Assembly: GCF_016482685.1 (NCBI RefSeq)
Contig: NZ_JACYHF010000006.1
Location: 248,001-312,000 of the forward strand
Source of the DNA: Streptomyces sp. DSM 110735
Lineage (GTDB): Bacteria > Actinomycetota > Actinomycetes > Streptomycetales > Streptomycetaceae
DNA: 64,000 nucleotides
Direction: 5' to 3'
The position numbers and the translations under genes were made by a program. The number at the start of each line of letters is the position of its first letter. The first letter of the stretch is position 1. Below the pieces are notes generated by a model. The model did no database searches. It saw only the letters and a list, made by a program, of their open reading frames with translations, and was not told the origin of the DNA. Below, in pieces: positions 8,696 through 16,647 of this stretch.

Positions 8696-8735
8696 CGGGA
8701 CGGGGCGCCACCCACGCGGAGGGCGCCCTGTCCCG
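8696..8735 (+). terminator. Strong hairpin terminator after the DUF2637 gene
   Basis: Arms of 14 bases, CGGGACGGGGCGCC at 8696-8709 and GGCGCCCTGTCCCG at 8722-8735, pair at 13 of 14 positions around a 12-base loop and are followed by TTTCC. It lies 18 bases after the stop codon and can also end the convergent gene. Confidence 0.8.
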
Positions 8736-8755
8736 TTTCCGTGTACCGACCTGGT

Positions 8756-9286
8756 CTACTGTCCTGCCTCGGCGCCGAGTTCGAACCACACCGACTTGCC
8801 CACCCGGTGCGGTCGTACGCCCCAGGCGTCCGCGAGGGAGCGGACCAGGACGAGACCCCGGCCGTGGGTGTCGTCGTTCGGGTCGGCCGCGCGGAGCAGG
8901 GGTCTGCGGGTCAGGAAGTCCCGTACCTCCACGCGCAGTCCGCGCGGGGAGACCACGGCGGTCAGCACCGCGTCGTCGTCGGTGTGGACCAGTGCGTTGG
9001 TGACCAGTTCGCTGGTGAGCAGTTCGGCCGTCTCCGCGCCGCCTGGCCGTCCCCAGTCGCGCAGCAGCCGTCGCAGGTCGCGGCGCGCCTCGGGCACCGC
9101 CGCGAGGTCGGCGCGGGCCAGCCTGCGGCTGAGCCGTCGCCCCTCGTCCGTAGGGTGGTCCGTCCCTTCCCCCGTGTCCGCAGGTGGCGCCCCGGTGTTC
9201 CCGGGTTTGCCTCCTCGTGCCCGTCTGGTGATGCCCCCCGCCCGCACGTGCCTGACCTCCCCCTCCTGGTCGAGCGTCGAACGCAT
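8756..9286 (-). CDS. Single-domain histidine-kinase-like ATPase (RsbW/anti-sigma type)
   Basis: This 176-residue protein is essentially one GHKL ATP-binding fold. The N box is ELLTSELVTNALVHT. The G1 region is NDDTHGRGLVLVRSLADAWGV, and the C-terminal strand SVWFELG closes the fold. No dimerisation/phospho-acceptor His domain is present, so it belongs to the HATPase_c_2 group that Streptomyces encodes in dozens of copies, most thought to act as anti-sigma or serine kinase regulators. The N-terminal 60 residues are polar and probably disordered. An in-frame ATG at 9325 would add 13 residues; neither start has a good ribosome site. No sigma factor or anti-anti-sigma partner is adjacent. Confidence 0.8.
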   Translation of the reverse strand: MRSTLDQEGEVRHVRAGGITRRARGGKPGNTGAPPADTGEGTDHPTDEGRRLSRRLARADLAAVPEARRDLRRLLRDWGRPGGAETAELLTSELVTNALVHTDDDAVLTAVVSPRGLRVEVRDFLTRRPLLRAADPNDDTHGRGLVLVRSLADAWGVRPHRVGKSVWFELGAEAGQ

Positions 9287-9537
9287 ACCCCGGGATGCTT
9301 GCCCAGCGGCCCCGGGCGCAGTCATGGGCGGGCGCCGACCGCCGCCTGTTCGGCCATGTGCGGGCGGGGCGCCGCCGGGGCAGCCGACGGCGCCCGGCGG
9401 GGGCGGTGGGCGCCCTGGAGGCCGTACGGCGCCCCGGGCGCCCCCGTGGCCGCGTGCGCGACGGTCCGGCACCGGAGGTCCACACTCCGTGAACGTGTTG
9501 TGAAAGTGGCCGGAAACATACGCTCGGTGACGGTGGA

Positions 9538-11280
9538 TCAGGGCCGGGGCACGTTCCGCAGATTGGAACGGGCCATCTGGAGCATCCGTCCGACGCCGCC
9601 GTCCAGCACGATCTTGGAGGCGGACAGCGCGAACCCGGTGACCATCTCGGCGCTGATCTTCGGCGGGATGGAGAGCGCGTTGGGGTCGGTGACGACGTCG
9701 ACCAGCGCCGGTCCCTTGTGCCGGAAGGCGTCCTTCAGCGCCCCGGCGAGGTGCTTGGGCTTCTCCACGCGCACGCCGTACACCCCGCAGGCGCGGGCGA
9801 CTTCGGCGAAGTCGGGGTTCACGTCGGTGGTGCCGTACGAGGGCAGTCCCGCGACCAGCATCTCCAACTCGACCATGCCGAGCGAGGAGTTGTTGAAGAG
9901 CACGACCTTCACCGGGAGGTCCAGTTGCACCAGGGTGAGGAAGTCGCCCATCAGCATGGTGAATCCGCCGTCGCCGGACATGGAGATGACCTGGCGGTCG
10001 CGGTCGGCGCACTGGGCGCCGATGGCCATGGGCAGCGCGTTCGCCATCGAGCCGTGCGAGAACGAACCGATGATCCTGCGGCGTCCGTTGGGCGAGATGT
10101 ACCGGGCGGCCCAGACGTTGTTCATGCCGGTGTCGACCGTGAACACCGCGTCGTCGTCCGCGAGTTCGTCGAGCACGGCGGCCACGTACTCGGGGTGGAT
10201 CGGGACGTGCTTGTCGACCTTGCGGGTGTACGCCTTGACCACGCCCTCCAGCGCGTCGGCGTGCTTCTTCAGCATCCGGTCGAGGAAGCGGCGGTTGGTC
10301 TTCTCCTTGACCCGGGGCGTCAGCGCGTGCAGCGTCTCGCGGACGTCGCCCCACACGGCGAGGTCGAGCCGTGAGCGGCGGCCGATGACCTCGGGGCGCA
10401 CATCGATCTGCACGATCTTCACGTCGTCGGGCAGGAAGGCGTTGTACGGGAAGTCGGTGCCGAGCAGGATCAGCAGGTCGCACTCGTGGGTGGCCTCGTA
10501 GGCGGCGCCGTAGCCGAGCAGACCGCTCATGCCGACGTCGTACGGGTTGTCGTACTGGATCCACTCCTTGCCGCGCAGGGCGTGTCCCACCGGGGACTTG
10601 ATACGCCCGGCGAAGTCCATCACCTCGGCGTGGGCGCCTGCCGTGCCGCTGCCGCAGAAGAGGGTGACCTTCTCGGCCTGGTCGATCATCCGCACGAGTT
10701 GCTCGATCTCGGCGTCGCCGGGGCGGATCGCGGGGCGGGAGGTGACCAGGGCGCTCTCGAAGGACTTGTCCGGCGCCGGCTCGTCGGCCACGTCGCCGGG
10801 GAGCGTGACGACGCTGACCCCGCTCTGCCCGATCGCGTGCTGGATCGCGGTCTGGAGCAGCCGGGGCATCTGCTGGGGGTTGGAGATCATCTCGCTGTAG
10901 TGGCTGCACTCCTGGAACAGCCGCTCGGGATGGGTCTCCTGGAAGTAGCTCAGGCCGATCTCGCTGGAGGGGATGTGGGAGGCGAGGGCGAGCACCGGGG
11001 CCATGGAGCGGTGCGCGTCGTAGAGACCGTTGATGAGGTGCAGGTTGCCAGGACCGCAGGAGCCCGCGCAGGCGGTCAGCCTGCCGGTGATCTGCGCCTC
11101 GGCCCCGGCGGCGAACGCGGCGGTCTCCTCGTGGCGCACATGGACCCAGTCGATGCCGGGGTGGCGGCGGATGGCGTCCACGACGGGGTTGAGGCTGTCG
11201 CCGACGACGCCGTACATACGGCGCACCCCGGCGCGGGCGAGGATGTCCACGAACTGCTCGGCGACGTTCTGTCTGGCCAT
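9538..11280 (-). CDS. poxB: Pyruvate dehydrogenase (quinone), thiamine-diphosphate dependent
   Basis: At 580 residues it is full length for the PoxB/acetolactate synthase superfamily. The ATG at 11280 gives the usual N-terminus MARQNVAEQFVDILARAGV. An ATG 17 codons upstream is possible but adds an atypical leader. Visible features are the catalytic Glu region VRHEETAAFAAGA, the central FAD/nucleotide domain, and the C-terminal ThDP motif GDG (MSGDGGFTMLMGDFLTL) ending with LFNN. The family oxidatively decarboxylates pyruvate to acetate and CO2, giving electrons to the quinone pool at the membrane surface. The sequence through GYGAAYEATHECDLLILLGTDFPY fits PoxB better than acetolactate synthase. 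The gene follows a PP2C-like gene on the same strand after 70 bases. Confidence 0.9.
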   Translation of the reverse strand: MARQNVAEQFVDILARAGVRRMYGVVGDSLNPVVDAIRRHPGIDWVHVRHEETAAFAAGAEAQITGRLTACAGSCGPGNLHLINGLYDAHRSMAPVLALASHIPSSEIGLSYFQETHPERLFQECSHYSEMISNPQQMPRLLQTAIQHAIGQSGVSVVTLPGDVADEPAPDKSFESALVTSRPAIRPGDAEIEQLVRMIDQAEKVTLFCGSGTAGAHAEVMDFAGRIKSPVGHALRGKEWIQYDNPYDVGMSGLLGYGAAYEATHECDLLILLGTDFPYNAFLPDDVKIVQIDVRPEVIGRRSRLDLAVWGDVRETLHALTPRVKEKTNRRFLDRMLKKHADALEGVVKAYTRKVDKHVPIHPEYVAAVLDELADDDAVFTVDTGMNNVWAARYISPNGRRRIIGSFSHGSMANALPMAIGAQCADRDRQVISMSGDGGFTMLMGDFLTLVQLDLPVKVVLFNNSSLGMVELEMLVAGLPSYGTTDVNPDFAEVARACGVYGVRVEKPKHLAGALKDAFRHKGPALVDVVTDPNALSIPPKISAEMVTGFALSASKIVLDGGVGRMLQMARSNLRNVPRP

Positions 11281-11350
11281 GGCGGTCGGCTGCCCCTTCG
11301 CGGTTCCGGAATACGCCTCTTCCGGTTCCATGAAGTCACAGGGTCCGCCG

Positions 11351-13105
11351 TCACGCCTCCCACACGGCCGCCGCCGTACGGTCGTCGGCGTACCCCTTCA
11401 CTCGCGTCTGGGTGTCCGCCAGGAACGCGGCGAGACCGGGCGCGGCGGCGCGGGACCAGCGGCGCGCGAGGAACGCGCCCAGCGCGGGCTCCCCGCGCAG
11501 GGGCTCCGCGAGACCGCCGGTACACATCAGCAGCACATCACCCGGGCGGGCTACGGAGGCCCGGAACCGGAAGGCGGGCTGGGGGTCGGCGGCGGGCGCC
11601 GGGGCGAACGCGCTCGGCGGGGCGGGCAGACCGAGGTCCAGGGTGAGCCGGTCGCCCTCGGGGGTCGCGGCGGGCAGCGCGCCGAAGGGGGCGCCGGTGT
11701 CGGTGTCGCCCTCGGCGGTCGGCGGGCTCGGCTCGATGTCCTGCCACTCCCCGCGCCGCAACCGGAACAGCCCGCCGTCCCCGGCGCCGAAGAACACGCG
11801 GTTGCGGCAGTCGGGGTCGGCGGACAGCAGCAGACAGCGCAGGCTCGCGGTGTACAGCTCCGGGTCCAGCTCCTGCTCCGCCGCGCTCGCGCGCAGCATC
11901 CCGACGCTGCGGTCGGTCAGCCGGTGCAGCCCCGACTTGAGCGCTCCCTTCCGCCCCGCCCGCACGTCCTCGGCCAGCCGCTCATGGCTCCGCCCGACCG
12001 CCCCCGCGATCCACCGGCACGCCTCGGCCGCCGCCCGGTGCGCCTTCGGCGCGGCACGGGCGCCGGTCGCCATGGCCACGAGCACGAGCGCGTGCTCCCC
12101 GCTCCCGAACCGCGCGGTGAGCATCGCGTCCCGGCGCGGCTCGCCCCGGTACCTCGCCGAGTCCCCCCGCAGGGAGGCGGCCCGCAGCGTGCACGTCCCG
12201 TACTGGGCGCCGTCCAGCATCGTGTCGGAGACCAGGTCCGCGAGGGCGTCGGGGTCGGCGGCGGGGAGGGCGACGGGTTCGGGGTCGTAGGTGGGGGGAC
12301 GGGTGCCCACGTAGGTGATGGCGGGGGTGGGCTGCGGCGGGGGGTCCGCCGAGGGGTCGGGCTCCGGGGTGGAGGCGGGGACTCCCAGGTGGACCGTCCC
12401 CTCACTGGTGGCGGACGGCTCGGAGGGGGGTGCCTGGGGGGACTTGGGGTGTACGGGCTCGGGGCGGTGCCCCTGGGCGCCGAGGCGGATCGTGCCGGGG
12501 TCGGCTTCCGGGGGCGGAGGCTCCTGGTCGGACTTCGGGGGGTGTCCCGGAGGGTCCGTCCGGGAGTCGGCGGACGCGGTCGCGGGCCAGCCGGGCATCG
12601 GCGGGAAGGTGGGGCGCGGTCCGGTCCGGGGCTCGGGAGGGGCGAGGTCGGTGGGTCCCGCCGCCGGATCGGGGTCCAGGTCGAGGTCGGGCTCGGCAGC
12701 CGCGTCGCGCCCCTGACGGGGATCGACCTCGAAGTCCGGGTCGAGGTCGGGGTCGGTGCGCTGACCGGGGATGGGGTCGAAGCGGGCCTCGGCGTCCGGG
12801 GCGGCGTCAGGGCCGAGACCCCGATCGGCGTCAGGGTCGGGCCCCCGGTCCACACCGGAACCCACGCCCCGGACCCCGTCCGAGTACCCCCGCTGCCCCG
12901 GCAACGGAACCCGCGCCTGCTCCCCCTCACCCCCGGAGGGCGTCGCGTCCTCCGGCGGAGCCGACACCGTGTCCTTCGCCGAGGCGAACCGGTCGTCCAG
13001 GGAATCGGGCGCGGCTGTGGGGCCGGTGTCGTCGGCCGATTCGTCGTAAAGCTGCCCCCACCAGTCGTCGTCACGACGGGCGGGCCTTCCCCCCTGCTGG
13101 CTCAT
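11351..13105 (-). CDS. Degenerate PP2C-like phosphatase domain protein with long disordered N-terminus
   Basis: The 584-residue protein starts at ATG 13105 (MSQQGGRPARRDDDWWGQLYDES). Residues 1 to about 340 are low complexity, rich in Pro, Asp, Glu, Thr and Gly, with repeated DPD/DPDLDPDF-like stretches. The C-terminal 240 residues follow the PP2C fold: YGTCTLRAASLRGDSARYRG, LVLVAMATGARAAPKAHRAA, VFFGAGDGGLFRLRRGEW, VLLMCTGGLAEPL, and the terminal DDRTAAAVWEA. The metal-binding DG-x-GG motif expected after the second strand reads ATGARA here, so that Asp is lost, although the final DD is kept. It may bind phosphoproteins without being an efficient phosphatase. It has no membrane segment. Which kinase it serves is unknown; the giant kinase locus lies 6 kb away. 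Confidence 0.75.
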   Translation of the reverse strand: MSQQGGRPARRDDDWWGQLYDESADDTGPTAAPDSLDDRFASAKDTVSAPPEDATPSGGEGEQARVPLPGQRGYSDGVRGVGSGVDRGPDPDADRGLGPDAAPDAEARFDPIPGQRTDPDLDPDFEVDPRQGRDAAAEPDLDLDPDPAAGPTDLAPPEPRTGPRPTFPPMPGWPATASADSRTDPPGHPPKSDQEPPPPEADPGTIRLGAQGHRPEPVHPKSPQAPPSEPSATSEGTVHLGVPASTPEPDPSADPPPQPTPAITYVGTRPPTYDPEPVALPAADPDALADLVSDTMLDGAQYGTCTLRAASLRGDSARYRGEPRRDAMLTARFGSGEHALVLVAMATGARAAPKAHRAAAEACRWIAGAVGRSHERLAEDVRAGRKGALKSGLHRLTDRSVGMLRASAAEQELDPELYTASLRCLLLSADPDCRNRVFFGAGDGGLFRLRRGEWQDIEPSPPTAEGDTDTGAPFGALPAATPEGDRLTLDLGLPAPPSAFAPAPAADPQPAFRFRASVARPGDVLLMCTGGLAEPLRGEPALGAFLARRWSRAAAPGLAAFLADTQTRVKGYADDRTAAAVWEA

Positions 13106-13294
13106 GCCCTTGATTCTCACCGCAGGGGCGGTACGAAAACGGGGCATCGGAGAAATCCGGCGCTCCCACGCATCTCGAACGTCCTATCGAGTGAACGTGT
13201 GGACGATAGTACGAAAATCTACCCCGCACCGGTGAAGGCGCCGCCGGATCTGCCGTGACCTGCGCTCCTCCCCCGTCTCCGGCACCCTGAACAG

Positions 13295-13777
13295 ATGGGA
13301 GCGTGGGAACTCCTGCTGGTCGGGCTGGTCATCGCGCTGGGTCTGTGCGGTGTGCTGGTGCCCGGTGTGCCGGGGTCGTGGCTGGTGTGGGCCGGGGTGC
13401 TCTGGTGGGCGCTGACCAGTACGGGGGCGGTCGCGTGGGCCGTGCTCGTCGGTGCGACGGTCGTCCTGCTGCTCTCGCAGGTGGTGCGCTGGGTGCTGCC
13501 GCCGCGCCGTCTGCGCGAGAGCGGGGCGACCCCTCGTATGGCGGTGTACGCGGGCGTCGGCGGCGTGCTCGGTTTCGTCCTGCTCCCGGTGGTGGGCGCC
13601 GTGCCCGGCTTCATGGGCGGTATCTATCTCGGCGAGCGGCTCCGGCTGGGACGTCACGGCGAGGCGATGGCCGCGCTCCGTACGGCGATGCGGTCCGGCG
13701 GCTCCAGCGTGCTGGCGGAGTTCTTCGCCTGCCTGCTCATCGCGGGGGCGTGGCTGGGCGCGGTGCTCTGGGGCTGA
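13295..13777 (+). CDS. DUF456 integral membrane protein
   Basis: A 160-residue, very hydrophobic protein. Its duplicated Gly-rich membrane hairpins (LLLVGLVIALGLCGVLVPGVPGSWLVWAGVLWW and VYAGVGGVLGFVLLPVVGAVPGFMGGIYLGE) match the DUF456 signature PxLPGxx. Four to five membrane segments are likely, with a short basic loop RWVLPPRRLRESGATPRM. Its function is unknown in the family. It is transcribed alone, divergent from the PP2C-like gene. Confidence 0.85.
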   Translation: MGAWELLLVGLVIALGLCGVLVPGVPGSWLVWAGVLWWALTSTGAVAWAVLVGATVVLLLSQVVRWVLPPRRLRESGATPRMAVYAGVGGVLGFVLLPVVGAVPGFMGGIYLGERLRLGRHGEAMAALRTAMRSGGSSVLAEFFACLLIAGAWLGAVLWG

Positions 13778-13798
13778 CGGCCGGCCACCGGAGGCGGC

Positions 13799-14992
13799 TC
13801 ACCGCCACCGTCCCAGCGCCTTGCCGACCGCCGCCGCCACCGCCGCCATGCCGTCGTCGTCGAAGTGCAGATGGTCCCCGGGGTCGTACAGCGGCAGCAG
13901 CCGCTCCGGATCGGCGGGGTCACGCAGCGCGGCGTCCGCGTCCGCCACCGCGTCGAAGATCCCGCCCTCCCGGATGAACGCGTTCACCCGCTGCCGTACC
14001 CCCTCCCGCGCCGCCGAGTACGCGGGGTGCCCCCGATACGGCGCCAGGGTCACCCCGACGACCTTGACGCCCCGGGCGTGGGCGCGGGCGACGATCGTGC
14101 GGTACGCCTCCGCGTAGGCGGCGGGGTCGGTGGCCGCGGGGGTGCCGTTGAGGTCGTTGACGCCCTCGAAGAGGACGAGGTACCGCACCCCGGCGCGGTC
14201 GAGCGCGTCCGTGTCCAGCCGGGCGAGGGCGCTCGGACCGGTGCCGTCGCGCAGCAGGCGGTTGCCGCCGATGCCCGCGTTGAGGACGCCGAGGCGGTGA
14301 CGGCGGAGGCGGTCGGCGAGCAGGTCGGGCCAGCGGTGGTTGGCGTCGGGGGTGGACCCGGTGCCGTCCGTGAGGGAGTCCCCCAGGGCGACGACGCTCG
14401 CGGGGGCGCTGCCGCGTACGTCGACGCCGGTGACGTAGTACCACCGGCTGACGGCGGTCGCCGTGTACGCCGCCTCGTCCACGTCGGCGGCGTGACCCGC
14501 GCCCGCCCGGGCGACGTAGCTGGTCTGGAGGGCGGTGCGGTGCTCGGTCGCCGGTCCGCAGTCGTCGGGGACGAACACGGTGACCAGCAGATCGGCGGCG
14601 GCTCGGACGGTGAGCCGCACCGGGTCGCTGAGCAGGTCCTCGCCGGTCGGCACGACGGCGGTACTGCCGCCCGCGAAGGTCAGCTTCCGCATGCTCCCCG
14701 GCACTGCCCCCGCGCCGCTCCCGCGCCGCAGCGCGACGGTCACCGCCCCGATGCGCAGCGGCGCGTCCCCGAACCGATTGCCGATCCGGACCCGCAGCGC
14801 GCTGCCGCCGACGCTGAGGTGGACGACGTTGCGCACGGCGGCGCCGGGCAGCCCCGCGGTCGTCCCGGAGGGCGCCGCCTCCCAGCTCCCGGTCCAGGAG
14901 TGCCCGGCGCGGTCGGGGGGCACTGCGGCTGTGGCCGTACCCGGCACGAGGGCGAGGAACACCGCCGCGAGTCCCCGCACGACCTTGCCCAC
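13799..14992 (-). CDS. Secreted SGNH/GDSL-family esterase
   Basis: The GTG at 14992 gives a 397-residue precursor whose first 25 residues form a signal peptide (GKVVRGLAAVFLALVPGTATA). The open frame runs 35 codons further upstream without a better start. All four SGNH blocks are present: VVALGDSLTDG (nucleophile Ser), NAGIGGNRLL (Gly), FEGVNDLNG (Asn) and DPGDHLHFDDDGM (Asp/His). An N-terminal beta-sandwich-like domain (WTGSWEAAPSG to VTVFVPDDCGP) precedes the hydrolase domain, as in the rhamnogalacturonan acetylesterase-like and SCO-type secreted esterases of Streptomyces. It probably deacylates extracellular polysaccharide or lipid; the substrate cannot be stated. The gene lies convergent to the DUF456 gene. 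Confidence 0.87.
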   Translation of the reverse strand: MGKVVRGLAAVFLALVPGTATAAVPPDRAGHSWTGSWEAAPSGTTAGLPGAAVRNVVHLSVGGSALRVRIGNRFGDAPLRIGAVTVALRRGSGAGAVPGSMRKLTFAGGSTAVVPTGEDLLSDPVRLTVRAAADLLVTVFVPDDCGPATEHRTALQTSYVARAGAGHAADVDEAAYTATAVSRWYYVTGVDVRGSAPASVVALGDSLTDGTGSTPDANHRWPDLLADRLRRHRLGVLNAGIGGNRLLRDGTGPSALARLDTDALDRAGVRYLVLFEGVNDLNGTPAATDPAAYAEAYRTIVARAHARGVKVVGVTLAPYRGHPAYSAAREGVRQRVNAFIREGGIFDAVADADAALRDPADPERLLPLYDPGDHLHFDDDGMAAVAAAVGKALGRWR

Positions 14993-15134
14993 CCGCGCCC
15001 GCCCTTCGCCGCCGTACCCGTCCGTCACGGCCGACCGTCCCACACGCACGGCGCGTGCCCACGGCAACGGCGCCAGCGCCCCACCCGCTCGGCTCAACCC
15101 CCGTTCCGCCGGGCGGAGATGAGGGCGCCCGTAC

Positions 15135-16508
15135 TCAGACCTCCCCCGCCACCCGCAGATGCCGGACCGCGTACGTCCGCCATGGTCGCCAGGCAGCCGG
15201 AGCCTCGATGCCGGGCGGCGCCACGTCGGGGTCGCCGAGGGCGCGGGCGCGCAGGGTGGTGAGGGCGGTCGGGGTCAGTCCGGGCAGGGTGAGCAGCATC
15301 CGCTCGGCGTGGGCGCGGTCGGCGCCGGGGTCGAGGCGGAGCGTGCCGTCGGCCAGGGCGGAGGCGAGGGCGCCGAGGGGACCGGGGAGGTCCGCGAGGG
15401 CGGCGGGGTCGGGGAACAGATGGGTCAGGGCGCCGCTGGGGGCGTCCAGTGTCTTGCCGTGACGGCGTACCAGGCGCCCCACCGCCTCCGGTGACCCGGC
15501 GAGGGCGCGGGCGGCTGCCTCCAGCGGGTCGACCGTACCGGGGGCGCGCAGACCGGGGCGGGCGGCGACCAGCGGGGCGAGGCGGGGGTCGGCGGCGAGG
15601 CGTTCGTCGACGGCGTACGGGTCGGCGTCGAGGTCGAAGAGGCGGCGCAGCCGGTGCACGGCGGTGGTCAGGTCGCGGGGGTCGGTGAGGTGCACGCGCG
15701 CGTCGAGCCAGCCGCCGGGGTGCGTGCCGCCGCCCGCCGCGTGCCTGCGTCCGCGCTCGCGCACGGCGGCGACACCGGTGCCGTACGGCAGCCGCAGGGT
15801 GCGCCGGTACACCCGGTCGCCCGGCGTGCCCGCGACCTCCTCGACGCCGGGTACGGCCTCGCGGGCGAGCTGGTCGAAGACGGGACCGTACTGGTACGGG
15901 CCCCGGTGGGCGAGGCGCAGCGGGATGCCGGTGCCGGGGGCGGCGCGGCGGGCGGGAGCGGCGCCGCGTACCTCGGTCGGGGTGCGGGCGTAGACCTCGC
16001 GGACCGTGTCGTTGAACTGGCGCACGCTGCTGAAACCGGCGGCGAAGGCGATCTCGGTGACCGGCAGGGCGGTGGTCTGGAGCAGGACCCGCGCGGTGTG
16101 CGCCCGCTGGGCGCGGGCGAGGGCCACGGGTCCGGCGCCGAGTTCGGCGGTGAGCTGCCGCTGCACCTGGCGGGTGCTGTAGCCGAGCCGGGACGCGAGT
16201 CCGGTGACGCCCTCGCGGTCCACGACGCCGTCCGCGATCAGCCGCATGGCCCGCCCGGCGACGTCCGCCCGCGCGTCCCACTCCGCCGATCCGGGTACGG
16301 CGTCGGGACGGCAGCGGCGGCACGCCCGGAAACCGGAGCCCTGCGCGGCGGCGGCCGTGGCGAAGAACCGCACGTTCTCCCGTTTCGGGGTCACCGCGGG
16401 GCAGCTCGGGCGGCAGTAGATCCCGGTGGTCCGCACGGCGAAGAAGAACACCCCGTCGAACCGCCCGTCCCGTCCCCGCACCGCCTCGTACCTGCTGTCC
16501 TCGTCCAT
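15135..16508 (-). CDS. Ada-type methyl-acceptor/AraC HTH fused to AlkA-like glycosylase
   Basis: At 457 residues this fuses three parts. The Ada N-terminal zinc domain (residues 1-80) has four Cys in GIYCRPSCPAVTPKRENVRF and GFRACRRCRPDA, the first being the methyl-phosphotriester acceptor. An AraC-type HTH follows at about 85-185 (RLGYSTRQVQRQL, EIAFAAGFSSVRQFNDTVRE). An AlkA N-domain and HhH-GPD region occupy about 200-457. Such fusions sense alkylated DNA and excise N-alkyl bases. The glycosylase part looks damaged: after the hairpin LPGLTPTALTTLRARALGDPD the usual segment with the catalytic Asp (typically ...SDLGLRRAL...) is absent, and the sequence runs directly into AAWRPWRTYAVRHL. Regulation and methyl transfer may persist while base excision is lost. 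The ATG at 16508 begins the conserved MDEDSRYEAV. Confidence 0.88.
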   Translation of the reverse strand: MDEDSRYEAVRGRDGRFDGVFFFAVRTTGIYCRPSCPAVTPKRENVRFFATAAAAQGSGFRACRRCRPDAVPGSAEWDARADVAGRAMRLIADGVVDREGVTGLASRLGYSTRQVQRQLTAELGAGPVALARAQRAHTARVLLQTTALPVTEIAFAAGFSSVRQFNDTVREVYARTPTEVRGAAPARRAAPGTGIPLRLAHRGPYQYGPVFDQLAREAVPGVEEVAGTPGDRVYRRTLRLPYGTGVAAVRERGRRHAAGGGTHPGGWLDARVHLTDPRDLTTAVHRLRRLFDLDADPYAVDERLAADPRLAPLVAARPGLRAPGTVDPLEAAARALAGSPEAVGRLVRRHGKTLDAPSGALTHLFPDPAALADLPGPLGALASALADGTLRLDPGADRAHAERMLLTLPGLTPTALTTLRARALGDPDVAPPGIEAPAAWRPWRTYAVRHLRVAGEV

Positions 16509-16600
16509 CACGTGTCCAGTGTGGGGCGGGGGGAGGGGGTGCGGCCAGCGGGAATCGGACATGGGGTTGGGGTCCCTTGATCGGACCTGGGGCTGGCTGG

Positions 16601-16640
16601 CGCCCCTTGAGGGGAGGGAGGGGTGCTTCCTCAAGGGGCG
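16601..16640 (-). terminator. Perfect 12-bp hairpin downstream of rsgA
   Basis: CGCCCCTTGAGG (16601-16612) and CCTCAAGGGGCG (16629-16640) are fully complementary around a 16-base loop. It lies 8 bases beyond the rsgA stop and before the divergent Ada-AlkA region. The right arm is part of a 15-base sequence repeated upstream of rsgA. Confidence 0.7.
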
Positions 16641-16647
16641 CCCCCGC

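Noticed and set aside
8741..10501. Plus-strand frame opposite the ATPase and poxB genes
   Set aside because: Antisense to two well-supported genes, with Ser/Arg-rich shadow composition.
11030..13258. Plus-strand frame opposite the PP2C-like gene
   Set aside because: Gly/Arg/Val repeats mirror the acidic disordered arm of the true gene.
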